Shown here in pieces: positions 9,097 through 18,478 of a stretch of 64,000 nt of DNA (its first letter is position 1; each line of letters starts with the position of its first letter). The stretch is taken from NCBI RefSeq assembly GCF_016863495.1, contig NZ_BOOZ01000009.1, forward strand, positions 1 to 64,000, read 5' to 3'. A program made the position numbers and the translations under genes. Below the pieces are notes generated by a model, which was not told the origin of the DNA, made no database searches, and saw nothing but the letters and a program-made list of their open reading frames with translations. The DNA comes from Micromonospora andamanensis. GTDB taxonomy: Bacteria; Actinomycetota; Actinomycetes; Mycobacteriales; Micromonosporaceae.

Positions 9097-9948
9097 ATGC
9101 CCTTCATCACCGTCGGCACGGAGAACTCCGCGCCCATCGACCTGTACTACGAGGACCATGGGTCGGGTCAGCCGATCGTCCTGATCCACGGGTTCCCCTT
9201 CAACGGGGCGACCTGGGAGAAGGTCTCGGGACCGCTGCTCGACGCGGGATACCGGGTGATCACGTACGACCGGCGTGGCTTCGGCAACTCGGCACAGCCG
9301 GCGTTCGGGTACGACTACGACACCTTCGCCGCCGACCTCGACGTGCTGATGACCGAGCTGGATCTGCGCAACACGATCCTGGTCGGCCACTCGATGGGTA
9401 CCGGCGAGGTGACCCGCTACCTGGGCGCGTACGGCTCGGACCGGGTGGACCGGGCGGTGCTGCTGGCACCGCTGGCGCCGTACCTGCGGCAGGCGCCGGA
9501 CAACCCGGAGGGCGTCGAGGCGAGCCTCTTCGAGGGGTTCAAGCAGGCGATCATTCAGGACCGGTTCGCCTACCTCACGCAGTTCTGCGAAGCCTTCTTC
9601 AACTACAAGGAGAACAAGGGCAAGCTGGTAAGCGAGGAGGCGCACCGGGCGCACTGGGAGATCGGCGCGCGGGCCTCGGCGATCGCCACCCTGAACTCCG
9701 TCGACGCGTGGGGCACCGACTTCCGGGCCGACGTGTCCCGGATCGACGTGCCGGTGCTGATCGTGCAGGGTGACAAGGACAACGTGCTGCCGTACCCGAA
9801 GACCGGCCAGCGGTTGCAGCCGATGCTCGCCGACAGCCGGTTGGTCACCCTCAAGGGCGCGCCGCACGGCACCCCGTGGACCAACGCCACCGAGGTGAAC
9901 CAGGCGATCATGGAGTTCATCGGCTCGCCGGCCATGGCCCGCGCCTGA
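9097..9948 (+). CDS. Alpha/beta hydrolase (non-haem chloroperoxidase/esterase-like)
   Basis: A 283-residue alpha/beta hydrolase. Seen: the oxyanion HGFPFNGATW segment, the strand-turn YDRRGFGNS, the nucleophile elbow GHSMGTGE, an acid in VQGDKDNVLP and the C-terminal His in GAPHGTPW, making a complete Ser-Asp-His triad. Closest in character to the bacterial cofactor-free chloroperoxidase/arylesterase group, which are mostly esterases or perhydrolases in vivo; the real substrate is unknown. A strong ribosome site (AGGAGG) precedes the ATG. Confidence 0.9.
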   Translation: MPFITVGTENSAPIDLYYEDHGSGQPIVLIHGFPFNGATWEKVSGPLLDAGYRVITYDRRGFGNSAQPAFGYDYDTFAADLDVLMTELDLRNTILVGHSMGTGEVTRYLGAYGSDRVDRAVLLAPLAPYLRQAPDNPEGVEASLFEGFKQAIIQDRFAYLTQFCEAFFNYKENKGKLVSEEAHRAHWEIGARASAIATLNSVDAWGTDFRADVSRIDVPVLIVQGDKDNVLPYPKTGQRLQPMLADSRLVTLKGAPHGTPWTNATEVNQAIMEFIGSPAMARA

Positions 9949-10004
9949 TCCGGTCCGGGCCGGCGTCGCGCGGACCGCGCCGCGCCGGGCCACCCGGACG
10001 GCAC

Positions 10005-10037
10005 GATGGGCGCGACCCGGTACGGGACGCGCCCATC
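10005..10037. terminator. Hairpin terminator between convergent hydrolase gene and metG
   Basis: Perfect 10-base outer stem (GATGGGCGCG / CGCGCCCATC) with a single A-A mismatch, then a CCCG/CGGG inner stem and a 3-base loop. It lies between the two convergent 3' ends. Confidence 0.65.
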
Positions 10038-10062
10038 ACTGCGCGGTCTGCTCCTTGCGCGG

Positions 10063-11865
10063 TCAGCTCTCGAGCCGGGCCAGTTCCTCGTCCACGATCG
10101 AGGGGTCGAGCTTGCGGAACACCGGCTTGGGGGCCGCGAGCGGCCGGCCCACCACGAGCGGTACGGACTCCCACCGCGTGCCCTGGGTGTAGTCCCCGGT
10201 CAGCACCGGGTACGCGGGCCCGGCGTCGAGGTCGGCGACCTCCTCGATGACCGGCATCGGGGCGTGCACGCCGGTGCCGCCGAGCAGCTCGTGGATCTTC
10301 TGCGCGGAGTGCGGCAGGAACGGGGTGAGCAGCGTGTTGGCGTCGCTCACCACCTGGAGGGCGACGTGCAGGATGGTGCCCATCCGGGGCTTGTCCGCGG
10401 CGTCCTTCAGCTTCCACGGCGCCTGCTCGGAGAGGTACTTGTTGGCTTCGGCGACCACCTTCATCGCCTCACCGATTGCCTGCTTCTGCCGGTGCCGGGC
10501 GATCAGGTCACCTACCGTCGCGAAGCCGGCGCGGGCCACCGCCAGCAGCGCCTCGTCGGCCTCGGTCAGCCCGGCGGGGTCGATCGGCGGGATCTCGCCG
10601 AAGTTCTTCGCCGCCATCGAGACGGACCGGTTGACCAGGTTGCCCCAGCCGGCGACCAGTTCGTCGTTGTTGCGGCGCAGAAACTCGGCCCAGGTGAAGT
10701 CGGTGTCGTTGTTCTCCGGCCCGGCCACCGCGATGAAGTAGCGCAACGCGTCGGCGTCGTACCGCTGGAGGAAGTCGCGGACGTAAATGACCACCCGGCG
10801 GGAGGACGAGAACTTGCGTCCCTCCATGGTCAGGAACTCGCTGGAGACCACCTCGGTGGGCAGGTTGAGCCGGCCGAGCCGACCCGGCTCACCGCCGCGG
10901 TCGCCCTCACCCGAGTAGCCGGCGAGCAACGCGGGCCAGATCACCGAGTGGAAGACGATGTTGTCCTTGCCCATGAAGTAGTAGGCCTGCGAGTCCTTGC
11001 CCTCGCCATCGGTGGACCACCACTTCCGCCAGGCTTCCGGGTCGCCGGTGCGGCGGGCCCACTCGATGGAGGCGGACAGGTAGCCGATGACGGCGTCGAA
11101 CCACACGTAGATCCGCTTGTCGGTGCGCTCACGCCAACCGTCGAGCGGGATCGGTACGCCCCACTCCAGGTCGCGGGTGATGGCCCGGGGGTGCAGGTCG
11201 TCCAGCAGGTTCTTCGAGAAGCGCAGGACGTTCGGCCGCCAGCCCTCCCGGGTGTCCAGCCACTGCCGCAGGACGTCGGCCAGGGCGGGCAGGTCGAGGA
11301 AGAAGTGTTCGGTCTCGACGAACTCCGGCGCCTCCCCGTTGATCTTCGACCGTGGGTTGATCAGGTCGATCGGGTCGAGCTGGTTGCCGCAGTTGTCGCA
11401 CTGGTCGCCGCGGGCGCTGTCGTAGCCGCAGATCGGGCAGGTGCCCTCGATGTAACGGTCGGGCAGGGTCCGGCCGGTGGACGGCGAGATCGCCCCCATC
11501 GTGGTCTTCGGCACGATGTAGCCGTTGCGGTACATCCCCTCGAACAGTTCCTGCACCACCGCGTAGTGGTTGCCGGTGGTGGTGCGGGTGAACAGGTCGT
11601 AGGAGAGGCCGAGGCCGTGCAGGTCCTCGACGATCACCCGGTTGTACCTGTCGGCCAGCTCGCGCGGCTTGAGCCCCTCGGCGTCGGCCTGCACCTGGAT
11701 GGGCGTGCCGTGCTCGTCGGTGCCCGAGACCATGAGCACGTCGTGACCGGCCATCCGCATGTACCTGGCGAACACGTCGGAGGGAACGCCGAAACCGGAG
11801 ACGTGGCCGATGTGGCGCGGGCCGTTGGCGTACGGCCAGGCCACTGCCGCGAGAACGTGACTCAT
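10063..11865 (-). CDS. metG: Methionyl-tRNA synthetase
   Basis: A 600-residue class I aminoacyl-tRNA synthetase. Seen: the HIGH-type motif in [13 protein letters not shown], four zinc-ligand cysteines in the CPICG...CDNCG connective peptide, the WFDAVIGYL motif and the KMSKS-equivalent loop, which here reads KFSSSR (the FSxS form common in actinobacteria). The anticodon-binding helical domain completes the protein; there is no C-terminal tRNA-binding extension. The start is the ATG of [15 protein letters not shown], immediately before the catalytic domain; the 63 in-frame codons upstream are not part of the family. Confidence 0.95.
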   Translation of the reverse strand: MSHVLAAVAWPYANGPRHIGHVSGFGVPSDVFARYMRMAGHDVLMVSGTDEHGTPIQVQADAEGLKPRELADRYNRVIVEDLHGLGLSYDLFTRTTTGNHYAVVQELFEGMYRNGYIVPKTTMGAISPSTGRTLPDRYIEGTCPICGYDSARGDQCDNCGNQLDPIDLINPRSKINGEAPEFVETEHFFLDLPALADVLRQWLDTREGWRPNVLRFSKNLLDDLHPRAITRDLEWGVPIPLDGWRERTDKRIYVWFDAVIGYLSASIEWARRTGDPEAWRKWWSTDGEGKDSQAYYFMGKDNIVFHSVIWPALLAGYSGEGDRGGEPGRLGRLNLPTEVVSSEFLTMEGRKFSSSRRVVIYVRDFLQRYDADALRYFIAVAGPENNDTDFTWAEFLRRNNDELVAGWGNLVNRSVSMAAKNFGEIPPIDPAGLTEADEALLAVARAGFATVGDLIARHRQKQAIGEAMKVVAEANKYLSEQAPWKLKDAADKPRMGTILHVALQVVSDANTLLTPFLPHSAQKIHELLGGTGVHAPMPVIEEVADLDAGPAYPVLTGDYTQGTRWESVPLVVGRPLAAPKPVFRKLDPSIVDEELARLES

Positions 11866-12015
11866 GGACAGAAAGCCTAGTGACCCCCGCGCGGTGGCCG
11901 CGAACCAATAGGGCTCCCCGCCCGGCCTGCTGGCCCGACCGGCTCCGGCAAATCGTCCGAATTGTCGCCGACACGCTGCCTGAGCTGGCGGATCAGCCAC
12001 CTTCGCAGGTGTCCA

Positions 12016-12954
12016 ATGGGACGTGTGACTGGCAGCCGAGCCGCCCGAGACCACTCCGACGGCCCTCTCCCCGACGCCGGGCCGGAGTCCGCCGGGCCGC
12101 CGCGTACCCAGGTGGTCGCGCCCCAGCCCCGCGCGGTGTCCTCGGCGACATCCGAGGGAGAGGCCGGCGTCGCCGGGCCGGATCCCGCCACCGTCGAGTT
12201 ACGGCACGCTGTCGAGGTGGAGCCGACCACCGGCGCTCCGGTGGACCTGCTGCCGCGCCGGGTTCCGGTCCGGCCGGCCGGGCGTCGGGGCCGCCGACAC
12301 CTGTCGCGCGACGACGGTACGCCTGACGAGGAGACCTTCTGGGCGCCGATCGAGGAGGTGCACTGGGACGGCACGCCGGTGCGGCAGGAGTCGCCCGGTG
12401 ACGGCGGTCAGTGGTGGCGGCGGTTGCGGCCGGTGCGCCGGCACCGGGAGCGGAGCAACCATCCGCCCGATCCGCTGGCGGGGCTGGCGGCGCTTATCGG
12501 GTTGAGCCTCGCGGCAGCCTTCTTCGCCTGGGTCAGCGCCGGCCCGCTCTGGCTCGCCGTCGGGCACGCCACCTCCGGCACGGTGACGGTCACCAGGTGC
12601 ACCGGCGACGGTCTGACCCAGCGGTGCCGGGGCATCTTCACCGCGGCGGACGAGGAGTTCCGGACGCACGGCGTACGGGTCAGCGGGGTGCCCCGGGACC
12701 GGGCGGTGCCCGGTTCGGCGCTGCCCGCCCGGGTGACCGGCCCGGACGGTCACGTCGCGTACGCCGACGGTGGGGTGGGCGCCCACCTGCGCTGGCTGCT
12801 CGGAATGCTAGGGGTGGTGGGCTGCGCGGTGGGCATCGCCCGCTGGACCGGCGCGACCCGGTTGCCCGACCCGACCGAACGACGGTTGGCGATCACCGCG
12901 TCGCTGGCCGGGCCGCTGCTGACCGCGCTCGGCTTCCTGATCGCCGCCTGGTAG
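12016..12954 (+). CDS. Membrane protein, unknown function
   Basis: A 312-residue protein I cannot name. The first 150 residues are polar, Pro/Arg-rich and probably disordered and cytoplasmic. They are followed by three hydrophobic segments: [38 protein letters not shown] and [16 protein letters not shown]. Between the first and second lies a short domain with two cysteines ([12 protein letters not shown]), which may be extracytoplasmic. The start is an ATG; a GTG eight bases later is in another frame. It converges with rsmI, with only nine bases between stops. Confidence 0.6.
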   Translation: MGRVTGSRAARDHSDGPLPDAGPESAGPPRTQVVAPQPRAVSSATSEGEAGVAGPDPATVELRHAVEVEPTTGAPVDLLPRRVPVRPAGRRGRRHLSRDDGTPDEETFWAPIEEVHWDGTPVRQESPGDGGQWWRRLRPVRRHRERSNHPPDPLAGLAALIGLSLAAAFFAWVSAGPLWLAVGHATSGTVTVTRCTGDGLTQRCRGIFTAADEEFRTHGVRVSGVPRDRAVPGSALPARVTGPDGHVAYADGGVGAHLRWLLGMLGVVGCAVGIARWTGATRLPDPTERRLAITASLAGPLLTALGFLIAAW

Positions 12955-12963
12955 CACCCGGAC

Positions 12964-13803
12964 TCACTGGTGCACGAGGGCGTAGACGTCCCGGCGGCGC
13001 AACCCGTGCGCGGTCGCGACGTCGGTGATGGCGTCCCGGCGGCTCCGGCCGGCCGCCTCCCGCTCGGCCACCGCCGCGCGCAGCACGTCGTCGTCGGGAC
13101 GGACCGCGGGTGTGGCGGGAGCACCGCCCACCACGAGGGTGATCTCGCCGCGCGGATCGCCGTCGGCGGCCCACCGGGCCAACTCGCCGAGCGGGCGACG
13201 CAGCACCTCCTCGTACGTCTTGGTGAGTTCGCGGCAGAGGGCGGCGGGCCGGTCGACGCCGAACGCGTCGGCCAGATCGGCGAGCGCGGCGGCGATCCGG
13301 TGCGGCGCTTCGAAGAGGACGAGCGTCCGTTCCTCGGCGGCGAGTGCCCGCAGCCGGGCCCGCCGGGCGCCGGGGGCACGGGGCAGGAAGCCCTCGAAGC
13401 AGAACCTGTCGCTGGGCAGCCCGGACAGGGCGAGAGCGGTAGTGACGGCACTCGGACCCGGCGCGGCGGTGACCGGCACCCCGGCGTCCAGGGCGGCGCG
13501 GACCAGCCGGTAGCCGGGGTCGGAGACGCTCGGCATCCCGCCGTCGGTGACCAGCGCGACCACGTATCCCTCGGTGAGCACCTCGACAAGTTCCGGGGTA
13601 CGCCGCTCCTCGTTGCCCTCGAAGTACGAGACGATCCGGCCCGGGATGGTCACGTCGAGATCGCGGGCGAGCCGGTGCAGCCGGCGGGTGTCCTCGGCGG
13701 CGACCACGTCTGCCGCGGCGAGCACCTCCCGCAGTCGGGTGGAGGCGTCGGCGGAGTTGCCGAGCGGCGCGCCGAGCAGAATCAGGCGGCCCGTTTCGGA
13801 CAT
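12964..13803 (-). CDS. rsmI: 16S rRNA (cytidine(1402)-2'-O)-methyltransferase
   Basis: A 279-residue tetrapyrrole-methylase-fold enzyme that 2'-O-methylates C1402 of 16S rRNA. Seen: LGAPLGNSADASTR at the N-terminus (family TPIGN), AEDTRR, the segment VALVTDGGMPSVSDPG, the AAPGPSAV motif and GFLPR. The length matches the family. It is divergent from the protein mannosyltransferase gene, a pairing typical of actinobacteria. The start is taken at MSETGRLILLG; an ATG nine codons upstream is possible but lacks a ribosome site. Confidence 0.95.
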   Translation of the reverse strand: MSETGRLILLGAPLGNSADASTRLREVLAAADVVAAEDTRRLHRLARDLDVTIPGRIVSYFEGNEERRTPELVEVLTEGYVVALVTDGGMPSVSDPGYRLVRAALDAGVPVTAAPGPSAVTTALALSGLPSDRFCFEGFLPRAPGARRARLRALAAEERTLVLFEAPHRIAAALADLADAFGVDRPAALCRELTKTYEEVLRRPLGELARWAADGDPRGEITLVVGGAPATPAVRPDDDVLRAAVAEREAAGRSRRDAITDVATAHGLRRRDVYALVHQ

Positions 13804-13896
13804 TCCACCCACAACAGCGCTCTCTTTCATCGATGGTCGTACCGCATATGGGGACGACAGGCACCACCGACCCCTTCCGCAGCCTACGATCGCCGG

Positions 13897-15585
13897 GTGA
13901 CGAGTGCGTCGACAGCACAGAGCGCGAGCCCCGACCAGCCCTCGGAGCCGGCAGCGACCACAACCACCGCCACCGATCCGGTGGCGGGCGGGGTACCGGC
14001 GACGATCCGCCGCCGGTTGGCCACGGTCGAGGCCGGGCTGGACGACCGTTCGTGGTTGGCCACGGCGGTGGTGGTGGTTATCGCCGCGGTTCTCCGGTTC
14101 GCGAATCTCAGCCACCCGCCCGGCAAGATCTTCGACGAGGTCTACTACGCCCGGGACGCCTGGGGGCTCGTCGACAAGGGCGTGGAGTGGAACTACACGA
14201 ACGGCGTCGCGTCGTACGTGGTCCACCCACCGCTGGGCAAGTGGTTGATCGGCTTCGGCGAGTGGGCCTTCGGCTACAGCGACGCGGAGCACGGCATCTC
14301 GGTTCCCGGCCACCTGTTCACCACCGCGCCGGAGTTCGGCTGGCGCTTCTCGGCGGCGCTTGTGGGTGCCCTGTCGGTGCTGCTGCTGGTCCGGATCGGC
14401 CGCCGGATGTTCCGCTCCACGGTGCTCGGCTGCGCCGCCGGTCTACTGCTCGCGGTCGACGGTTTCCACCTGGTGCTCTCCCGCACCGCGCTGCTCGACA
14501 TCTTCCTGCTCTTCTTCATCCTGGCCGCCTTCGGCGCGCTGGTGCTGGACCGGGACGCGACCCGCCGCCGTTGGGCTCGGGCCCTGGAGTCCGGGCTGGA
14601 TCCGACCGCCCGGGGGCGGGCCGGCCGGCCGGCCGGCGGCTGGCGGAACTGGCCCTGGTGGCGGCTGGCGACCGGGGTGCTGCTCGGCTGCGCCTTCGCG
14701 GTGAAGTGGAGTGCGCTGTTCTTCGTACCCGTCTTCGCGCTGTTGATGTTCCTGTGGGACGTCGGCGCCCGGCGGTCGGCCGGGGTACGCCGGCCGTGGC
14801 GGGACACCCTGCTCGACGGCGTGCCCTGGATGGTGCTCGCCGGCCTGCTGATGGCTGTCACCTACGTCACGACGTGGTCCGGTTGGCTGTTCAGCCAGGA
14901 GGGCTACTACCGGCTGGCCGAGCGGTACCCGGACGCCGGGCTCAGCGACACGCCCATCGTCGGCCCGCTGTGGAATCTGGTGCAGTACCACCAGGCCGCG
15001 CTCGGCTTCCACAGCCAGCTCGACGATCCACACAAGTACCAGTCGTGGCCGTGGCAGTGGCTGCTGCTGGGCCGGCCGGTGGCGTTCCACTGGACCGGCG
15101 AGGGGCCCTGCGGTGCGGCGAGCTGCGCCGAAGAGGTCCTGCTGCTGGGCACCCCGCTGCTGTGGTGGTCGTTCCTGCCCGCGCTTGTGGCACTGGTCTG
15201 GCTCGGCCTGGCCCGCCGGGACTGGCGGGCCGGCGCGATCCTGCTCACCGTGGCGGCCGGGCTGCTGCCCTGGTTCTGGTTCGCTCTCGACGGCCGGACG
15301 ATGTTCTCCTTCTACGCCGCGCCCGCGCTGCCGTTCCTGGTGCTCGCCGTGGTCTACGTGCTGGGGGCCATCGCCTCGCCGGCGGGGCCGAGCGGTACCC
15401 GACCCGTGACCGGTGCGGACGAGGAGGCGAGCCGGGACCGCCGGCTGGTCGGAGGTGTGGTCGCCGGGGCGTACGTGGCGCTTGTCGTCCTCTGTTTCGC
15501 GTACTTCTATCCGATCTTCGTGGGCACGGTGCTGCCGTACGAGGACTGGTCTGCCCGGATGTGGCTGGGCGGGCGCTGGATCTGA
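13897..15585 (+). CDS. pmt: Dolichyl/polyprenyl-phosphate-mannose-protein mannosyltransferase
   Basis: A 562-residue polytopic GT-C glycosyltransferase that transfers mannose from polyprenyl-phosphomannose to Ser/Thr of exported proteins. Seen: the first-loop acidic motif FDEVYYARDAW, the conserved VHPPLGKWLI segment, about ten transmembrane helices, the conserved luminal-type segment HKYQSWPWQWLLLGRPVAF (PMT family SxPWxW), and a C-terminal hydrophobic segment before PYEDW. Start is GTG, giving a Thr/Ser/Pro-rich cytoplasmic tail; the long upstream in-frame extension overlaps rsmI and is spurious. It ends at a very strong hairpin. Confidence 0.9.
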   Translation: MTSASTAQSASPDQPSEPAATTTTATDPVAGGVPATIRRRLATVEAGLDDRSWLATAVVVVIAAVLRFANLSHPPGKIFDEVYYARDAWGLVDKGVEWNYTNGVASYVVHPPLGKWLIGFGEWAFGYSDAEHGISVPGHLFTTAPEFGWRFSAALVGALSVLLLVRIGRRMFRSTVLGCAAGLLLAVDGFHLVLSRTALLDIFLLFFILAAFGALVLDRDATRRRWARALESGLDPTARGRAGRPAGGWRNWPWWRLATGVLLGCAFAVKWSALFFVPVFALLMFLWDVGARRSAGVRRPWRDTLLDGVPWMVLAGLLMAVTYVTTWSGWLFSQEGYYRLAERYPDAGLSDTPIVGPLWNLVQYHQAALGFHSQLDDPHKYQSWPWQWLLLGRPVAFHWTGEGPCGAASCAEEVLLLGTPLLWWSFLPALVALVWLGLARRDWRAGAILLTVAAGLLPWFWFALDGRTMFSFYAAPALPFLVLAVVYVLGAIASPAGPSGTRPVTGADEEASRDRRLVGGVVAGAYVALVVLCFAYFYPIFVGTVLPYEDWSARMWLGGRWI

Positions 15586-15586
15586 A

Positions 15587-15632
15587 CCCGACGAAGGGCC
15601 CGTACGCCTCGGCGTACGGGCCCTTCGTCGGG
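15587..15632 (+). terminator. Perfect 22-bp stem terminator
   Basis: Two perfect 22-base arms separated by a 2-base spacer, beginning two bases after the stop codon of the mannosyltransferase gene. The stem begins CCCGACGAAGGG and ends CCCTTCGTCGGG, with a short A-rich tail. It should act as a bidirectional terminator. Confidence 0.85.
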
Positions 15633-15641
15633 AAATAGGAC

Positions 15642-15685
15642 GCGCCCCGATCGCCTGCCACGGGGGAAGCGGGCGATTGGGGCGC
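15642..15685. terminator. Second hairpin downstream of pmt
   Basis: Arms GCGCCCCGATCGCC and GGCGATTGGGGCGC pair over 14 positions with one G-T pair across a 16-base loop. It follows the pmt terminator directly and could stop transcription from the opposite strand or belong to a small RNA. The rest of the 297 bases between pmt and the next gene shows nothing else that I can support. Confidence 0.4.
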
Positions 15686-15882
15686 GCACCAGCAGCTTAA
15701 CCACAGGCGACCGGGGGCACAACGGGGCGGCGCGGGTCAGATTTCCGACGAATGCTGAATGCGACAAGAAGTCAGGGTCGTCGTTGTCGCTGCGTGACTC
15801 CCCACGGACTCTGCGCCGCCCAGGAGTGACCACCCGACGCGGGGCTGAACCGTTTCGTCCAGCCACTCAGCATCCTGTGACA

Positions 15883-16239
15883 TCACCGCGCATCGAATCG
15901 TCCTCCGGACTGGACGTCGTCCGGACGGGGACTCACTGCCGTTTTGGGGCGGGGTGGCAACCAGCCGAAGAACCGGTCCTGCAACGACGTCGACCCGGCG
16001 GCGTGCAGATCCTCCGCGGCAGCGGCGAGACAGGCGCCCAGGTAGACACTGAGCATCGCCCGATCCACGCCGTACTCGGTGAGCAGCCGCTTCCGTTTGG
16101 GCTCACACGGCCACTCGCCGCCACAGGTGCCACATGTCCATTCGGGGGTCACCGGAGCGTGCTCGCCCGCCCGCCTGGGAGGCGTGATCCCGCCCGCCTC
16201 CGCCACCGTGACTCCCGAGCGATCCGTAACACCCGTCAT
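15883..16239 (-). CDS. Small Cys-containing actinobacterial protein, unknown function
   Basis: A 118-residue protein with the central motif EWTCGTCGGEWPCEPKRKRL, a CxxC...C cluster that could bind a metal, followed by a helical segment LSVYLGACLAAAAEDLH and a C-terminal DRFFGWL. Proteins of this type are common in actinomycete genomes and are often mislabelled flavin reductase; no flavin domain is present. It is not a WhiB protein, since the fourth Cys and the GVWGG turn are missing. The start is the ATG of MTGVTDRSG with GAAGGGAG upstream. Divergent from the phosphopantetheinyl transferase gene. Confidence 0.65.
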   Translation of the reverse strand: MTGVTDRSGVTVAEAGGITPPRRAGEHAPVTPEWTCGTCGGEWPCEPKRKRLLTEYGVDRAMLSVYLGACLAAAAEDLHAAGSTSLQDRFFGWLPPRPKTAVSPRPDDVQSGGRFDAR

Positions 16240-16473
16240 CGCGCTCCCTTCCGCCTCCACCGGGGACAGCGGGCGTGCCCGCCCACCGCCGGGTCGAACA
16301 TGCCCGTGCGCACCTACAGCGTTCGGGAACACTGAGGCGTTACAACGTTGCGGTACGTTGGCCAACCATGGCCGCCGCGACCCGCCGTAGGCATTGCATC
16401 AACCGGGAGCACCCATCGTCCCCGGCCACTCGTACCAGCACCATTGGCCGAAAGCACTACTCCGGAGCCGCAG

Positions 16474-17130
16474 ATGCGTGACCTGCTACCACCCGCCGTG
16501 GCGGTGGCCGTGGCGGGTCCGGACGACTGGTCCGGGCGGTTGCACGCAGCCGAGGCGGCCTGTCTCGGTGATCGCGCGGTGGACAGCCGCCGCCGCGACT
16601 TCACCGCCGGCCGGGTGTGCGCCCGACGCGCCATGGCGGCGCTCGGCCTACCACCTGTCGCCATACCGGCCGCCGCCGACCGCTCACCGGTCTGGCCTGC
16701 GGGCACGGTCGGCACCATCACCCACACCCGCGGCTACTGCGCCGCCGCCGTCGCCCGCAGCGACGAGATCCGGGCGGTAGGCATGGACGCCGAGCAGCAC
16801 CGCGAGCTCAGCGCCGGGGTACGCCGACTGATCTGCCTGCCTGAGGAGGACGAGCAGGTCAAGCGACTGCCGCCCGGCGTCCACTGGCCGGCAGTGATCT
16901 TCAGCGCCAAGGAGACCGTCTACAAGGTGTGGCATCCGGTCGTCGGCAGCTGGCTCGACTTCCACGACGCGCTCGTGCACCTCGATCCCGACACCGGGAC
17001 ATTCACCGCGCGGATCTCATCCGCCCGGGTCACCGACGTGCCGGTCGACCACCCGCCCGCACTGATCACCGGTCGCTTCGCGGTCGAGGCGGACCTCGTC
17101 CGTACCGCCGCGGCGTTGACCGCGCGCTAG
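16474..17130 (+). CDS. 4'-phosphopantetheinyl transferase (Sfp/EntD type)
   Basis: A 218-residue enzyme that moves phosphopantetheine from CoA to the serine of carrier domains, making apo-PCP/ACP proteins active. Seen: the magnesium-binding pair in GMDAEQ (Asp105, Glu107) and the catalytic FSAKETVYK motif (Lys146, Glu147), plus ITHTRGYCAAAV, the EntD-type substrate strand. It lies 10 kb left of the NRPS genes in a housekeeping setting, so it may serve several pathways; it is the only such enzyme in the window and is a good candidate to activate the cluster's carrier domains. The start is the ATG of MRDLLPPAV. Confidence 0.9.
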   Translation: MRDLLPPAVAVAVAGPDDWSGRLHAAEAACLGDRAVDSRRRDFTAGRVCARRAMAALGLPPVAIPAAADRSPVWPAGTVGTITHTRGYCAAAVARSDEIRAVGMDAEQHRELSAGVRRLICLPEEDEQVKRLPPGVHWPAVIFSAKETVYKVWHPVVGSWLDFHDALVHLDPDTGTFTARISSARVTDVPVDHPPALITGRFAVEADLVRTAAALTAR

Positions 17131-17182
17131 CGGCTGGCGGCCGGATGATCTGTCCTGAGTGGACTTGTCTACACTCCGCCCG

Positions 17183-18475
17183 GTGATCAACAAGAGATGG
17201 TCGTCAGCCGTCCTGCTCGGGCTGCTGACGGCGACCACGCTGGCCGGCCCGGTGCCGGCGTTCGCCGACGACCGGACGGAACCGCCCGCCGAACCACCAC
17301 GGGTCCAGCTCGTACTGGATGTGAGCGGCTCGATGCGCGCCACCGACATCGACGGACGCAGCCGGATCTCGGTGGCCCAGCAGGCGTTCGGCGAGGTGGT
17401 GGACGCTCTGCCCGACGGGACACAGCTGGGCATCCGGGTGCTGGGCGCCACCTACCAGGGCGAGAACAAGCAGCAGGGGTGCCGCGACACCCAGCAGATC
17501 GTGCCGGTCGGCCCGGTCGACCGGACGCAGGCGAAGGCGGCAGTGGCGACCCTGCGCCCGACCGGCTTCACCCCGGTCGGACTCGCCCTGCGCGAAGCCG
17601 CGAAGGACCTCGGTGCCGGCACGACCGCCCGGCGGATCGTGCTGATCACCGACGGGGAGGACACCTGCGCACCGCCGGACCCCTGCCAGGTGGCGCGGGA
17701 GTTGGCCGCCAAGGGCACAACCCTCGTGGTGGACACCCTCGGTCTCGCACCGGACGAGAAGGTACGCCGGCAGTTGCTCTGCATCGCCGCCGCCACCGGC
17801 GGTACCTACACCGCCGCGCAGAGCGCCGAGGAGCTGACCGACCGGCTGAAGCAACTTGTGGACCGGGCCCGCGACACGTACGCCACCATCCCGGCGGCTG
17901 TCGACGGGACGGACGCCTGCCAGGGCGCGCCGCTGCTCTCCCCGGGGGTCTACACCGACCGGGAGACCTTCTCCGAGCATCGGTGGTACCGGGTGCCGGT
18001 GCGACCGGGCCAGGAACTGCGGGCTTCGGTGAGCGTCGCGCTCGACCGGCCGGTCAACCCCGACTACGGAGTGCTGCTGCGGGCCACCGCTGCGGACGGC
18101 CGGGAACTTGTCCGCGGAGTGGACGCCGGCAGTGGACGTACCGACGTGATCTCCACCGGGCTGCGTTGGTCGGCCGGAGACGACGCCGAGCGTGACGAGG
18201 ACACCGACGCGACTCCGACGGCCGGCGCGCCCCCGGCCGGCACCACCGTCTGCCTGGTGGTCAGCAACATGTTCTCGCCCCGGGCGGGCACCGCCGCGGA
18301 CCCGGGCATGCCCGTCGAGCTGACAGTCGACGTGGTCGCCGCGTCGTCCGCCCCGGACGGACCGGACCTGGGCCGGGGCTGGGTGCTGCTGCTCCTGTTG
18401 ACCCTGGCCGGCCTGCTCGCCGGGCTCGTCACCGGCCTGCTCACCCGCTGGTGGGTAGCCACCTGGAGGAACTGA
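17183..18475 (+). CDS. Secreted/membrane-anchored von Willebrand factor A domain protein
   Basis: A 430-residue extracytoplasmic protein. Seen: a signal peptide (VINKRWSSAVLLGLLTATTLAGPVPAFA), a VWA domain whose metal-site motif is DVSGSM with the further MIDAS elements GFTPVG and ITDGEDTC, several cysteines likely disulphide-bonded, and a C-terminal membrane segment (GWVLLLLLTLAGLLAGLVTGLL) ending with a short basic tail. VWA domains mediate metal-dependent protein binding. It is followed three bases later by a second exported protein, so the two probably form a surface pair. The GTG chosen starts the signal peptide; a GTG eight codons upstream is also possible. Confidence 0.8.
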   Translation: MINKRWSSAVLLGLLTATTLAGPVPAFADDRTEPPAEPPRVQLVLDVSGSMRATDIDGRSRISVAQQAFGEVVDALPDGTQLGIRVLGATYQGENKQQGCRDTQQIVPVGPVDRTQAKAAVATLRPTGFTPVGLALREAAKDLGAGTTARRIVLITDGEDTCAPPDPCQVARELAAKGTTLVVDTLGLAPDEKVRRQLLCIAAATGGTYTAAQSAEELTDRLKQLVDRARDTYATIPAAVDGTDACQGAPLLSPGVYTDRETFSEHRWYRVPVRPGQELRASVSVALDRPVNPDYGVLLRATAADGRELVRGVDAGSGRTDVISTGLRWSAGDDAERDEDTDATPTAGAPPAGTTVCLVVSNMFSPRAGTAADPGMPVELTVDVVAASSAPDGPDLGRGWVLLLLLTLAGLLAGLVTGLLTRWWVATWRN

Positions 18476-18478
18476 GAG

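Noticed and set aside
12970..13896. In-frame upstream extension of the mannosyltransferase
   Set aside because: It overlaps rsmI on the other strand and has no family similarity; the GTG at 13897 fits the protein family.
15883..16239. Considered as a WhiB-like iron-sulphur regulator because of its clustered cysteines
   Set aside because: Only three closely spaced cysteines, no fourth ligand and no GVWGG turn.
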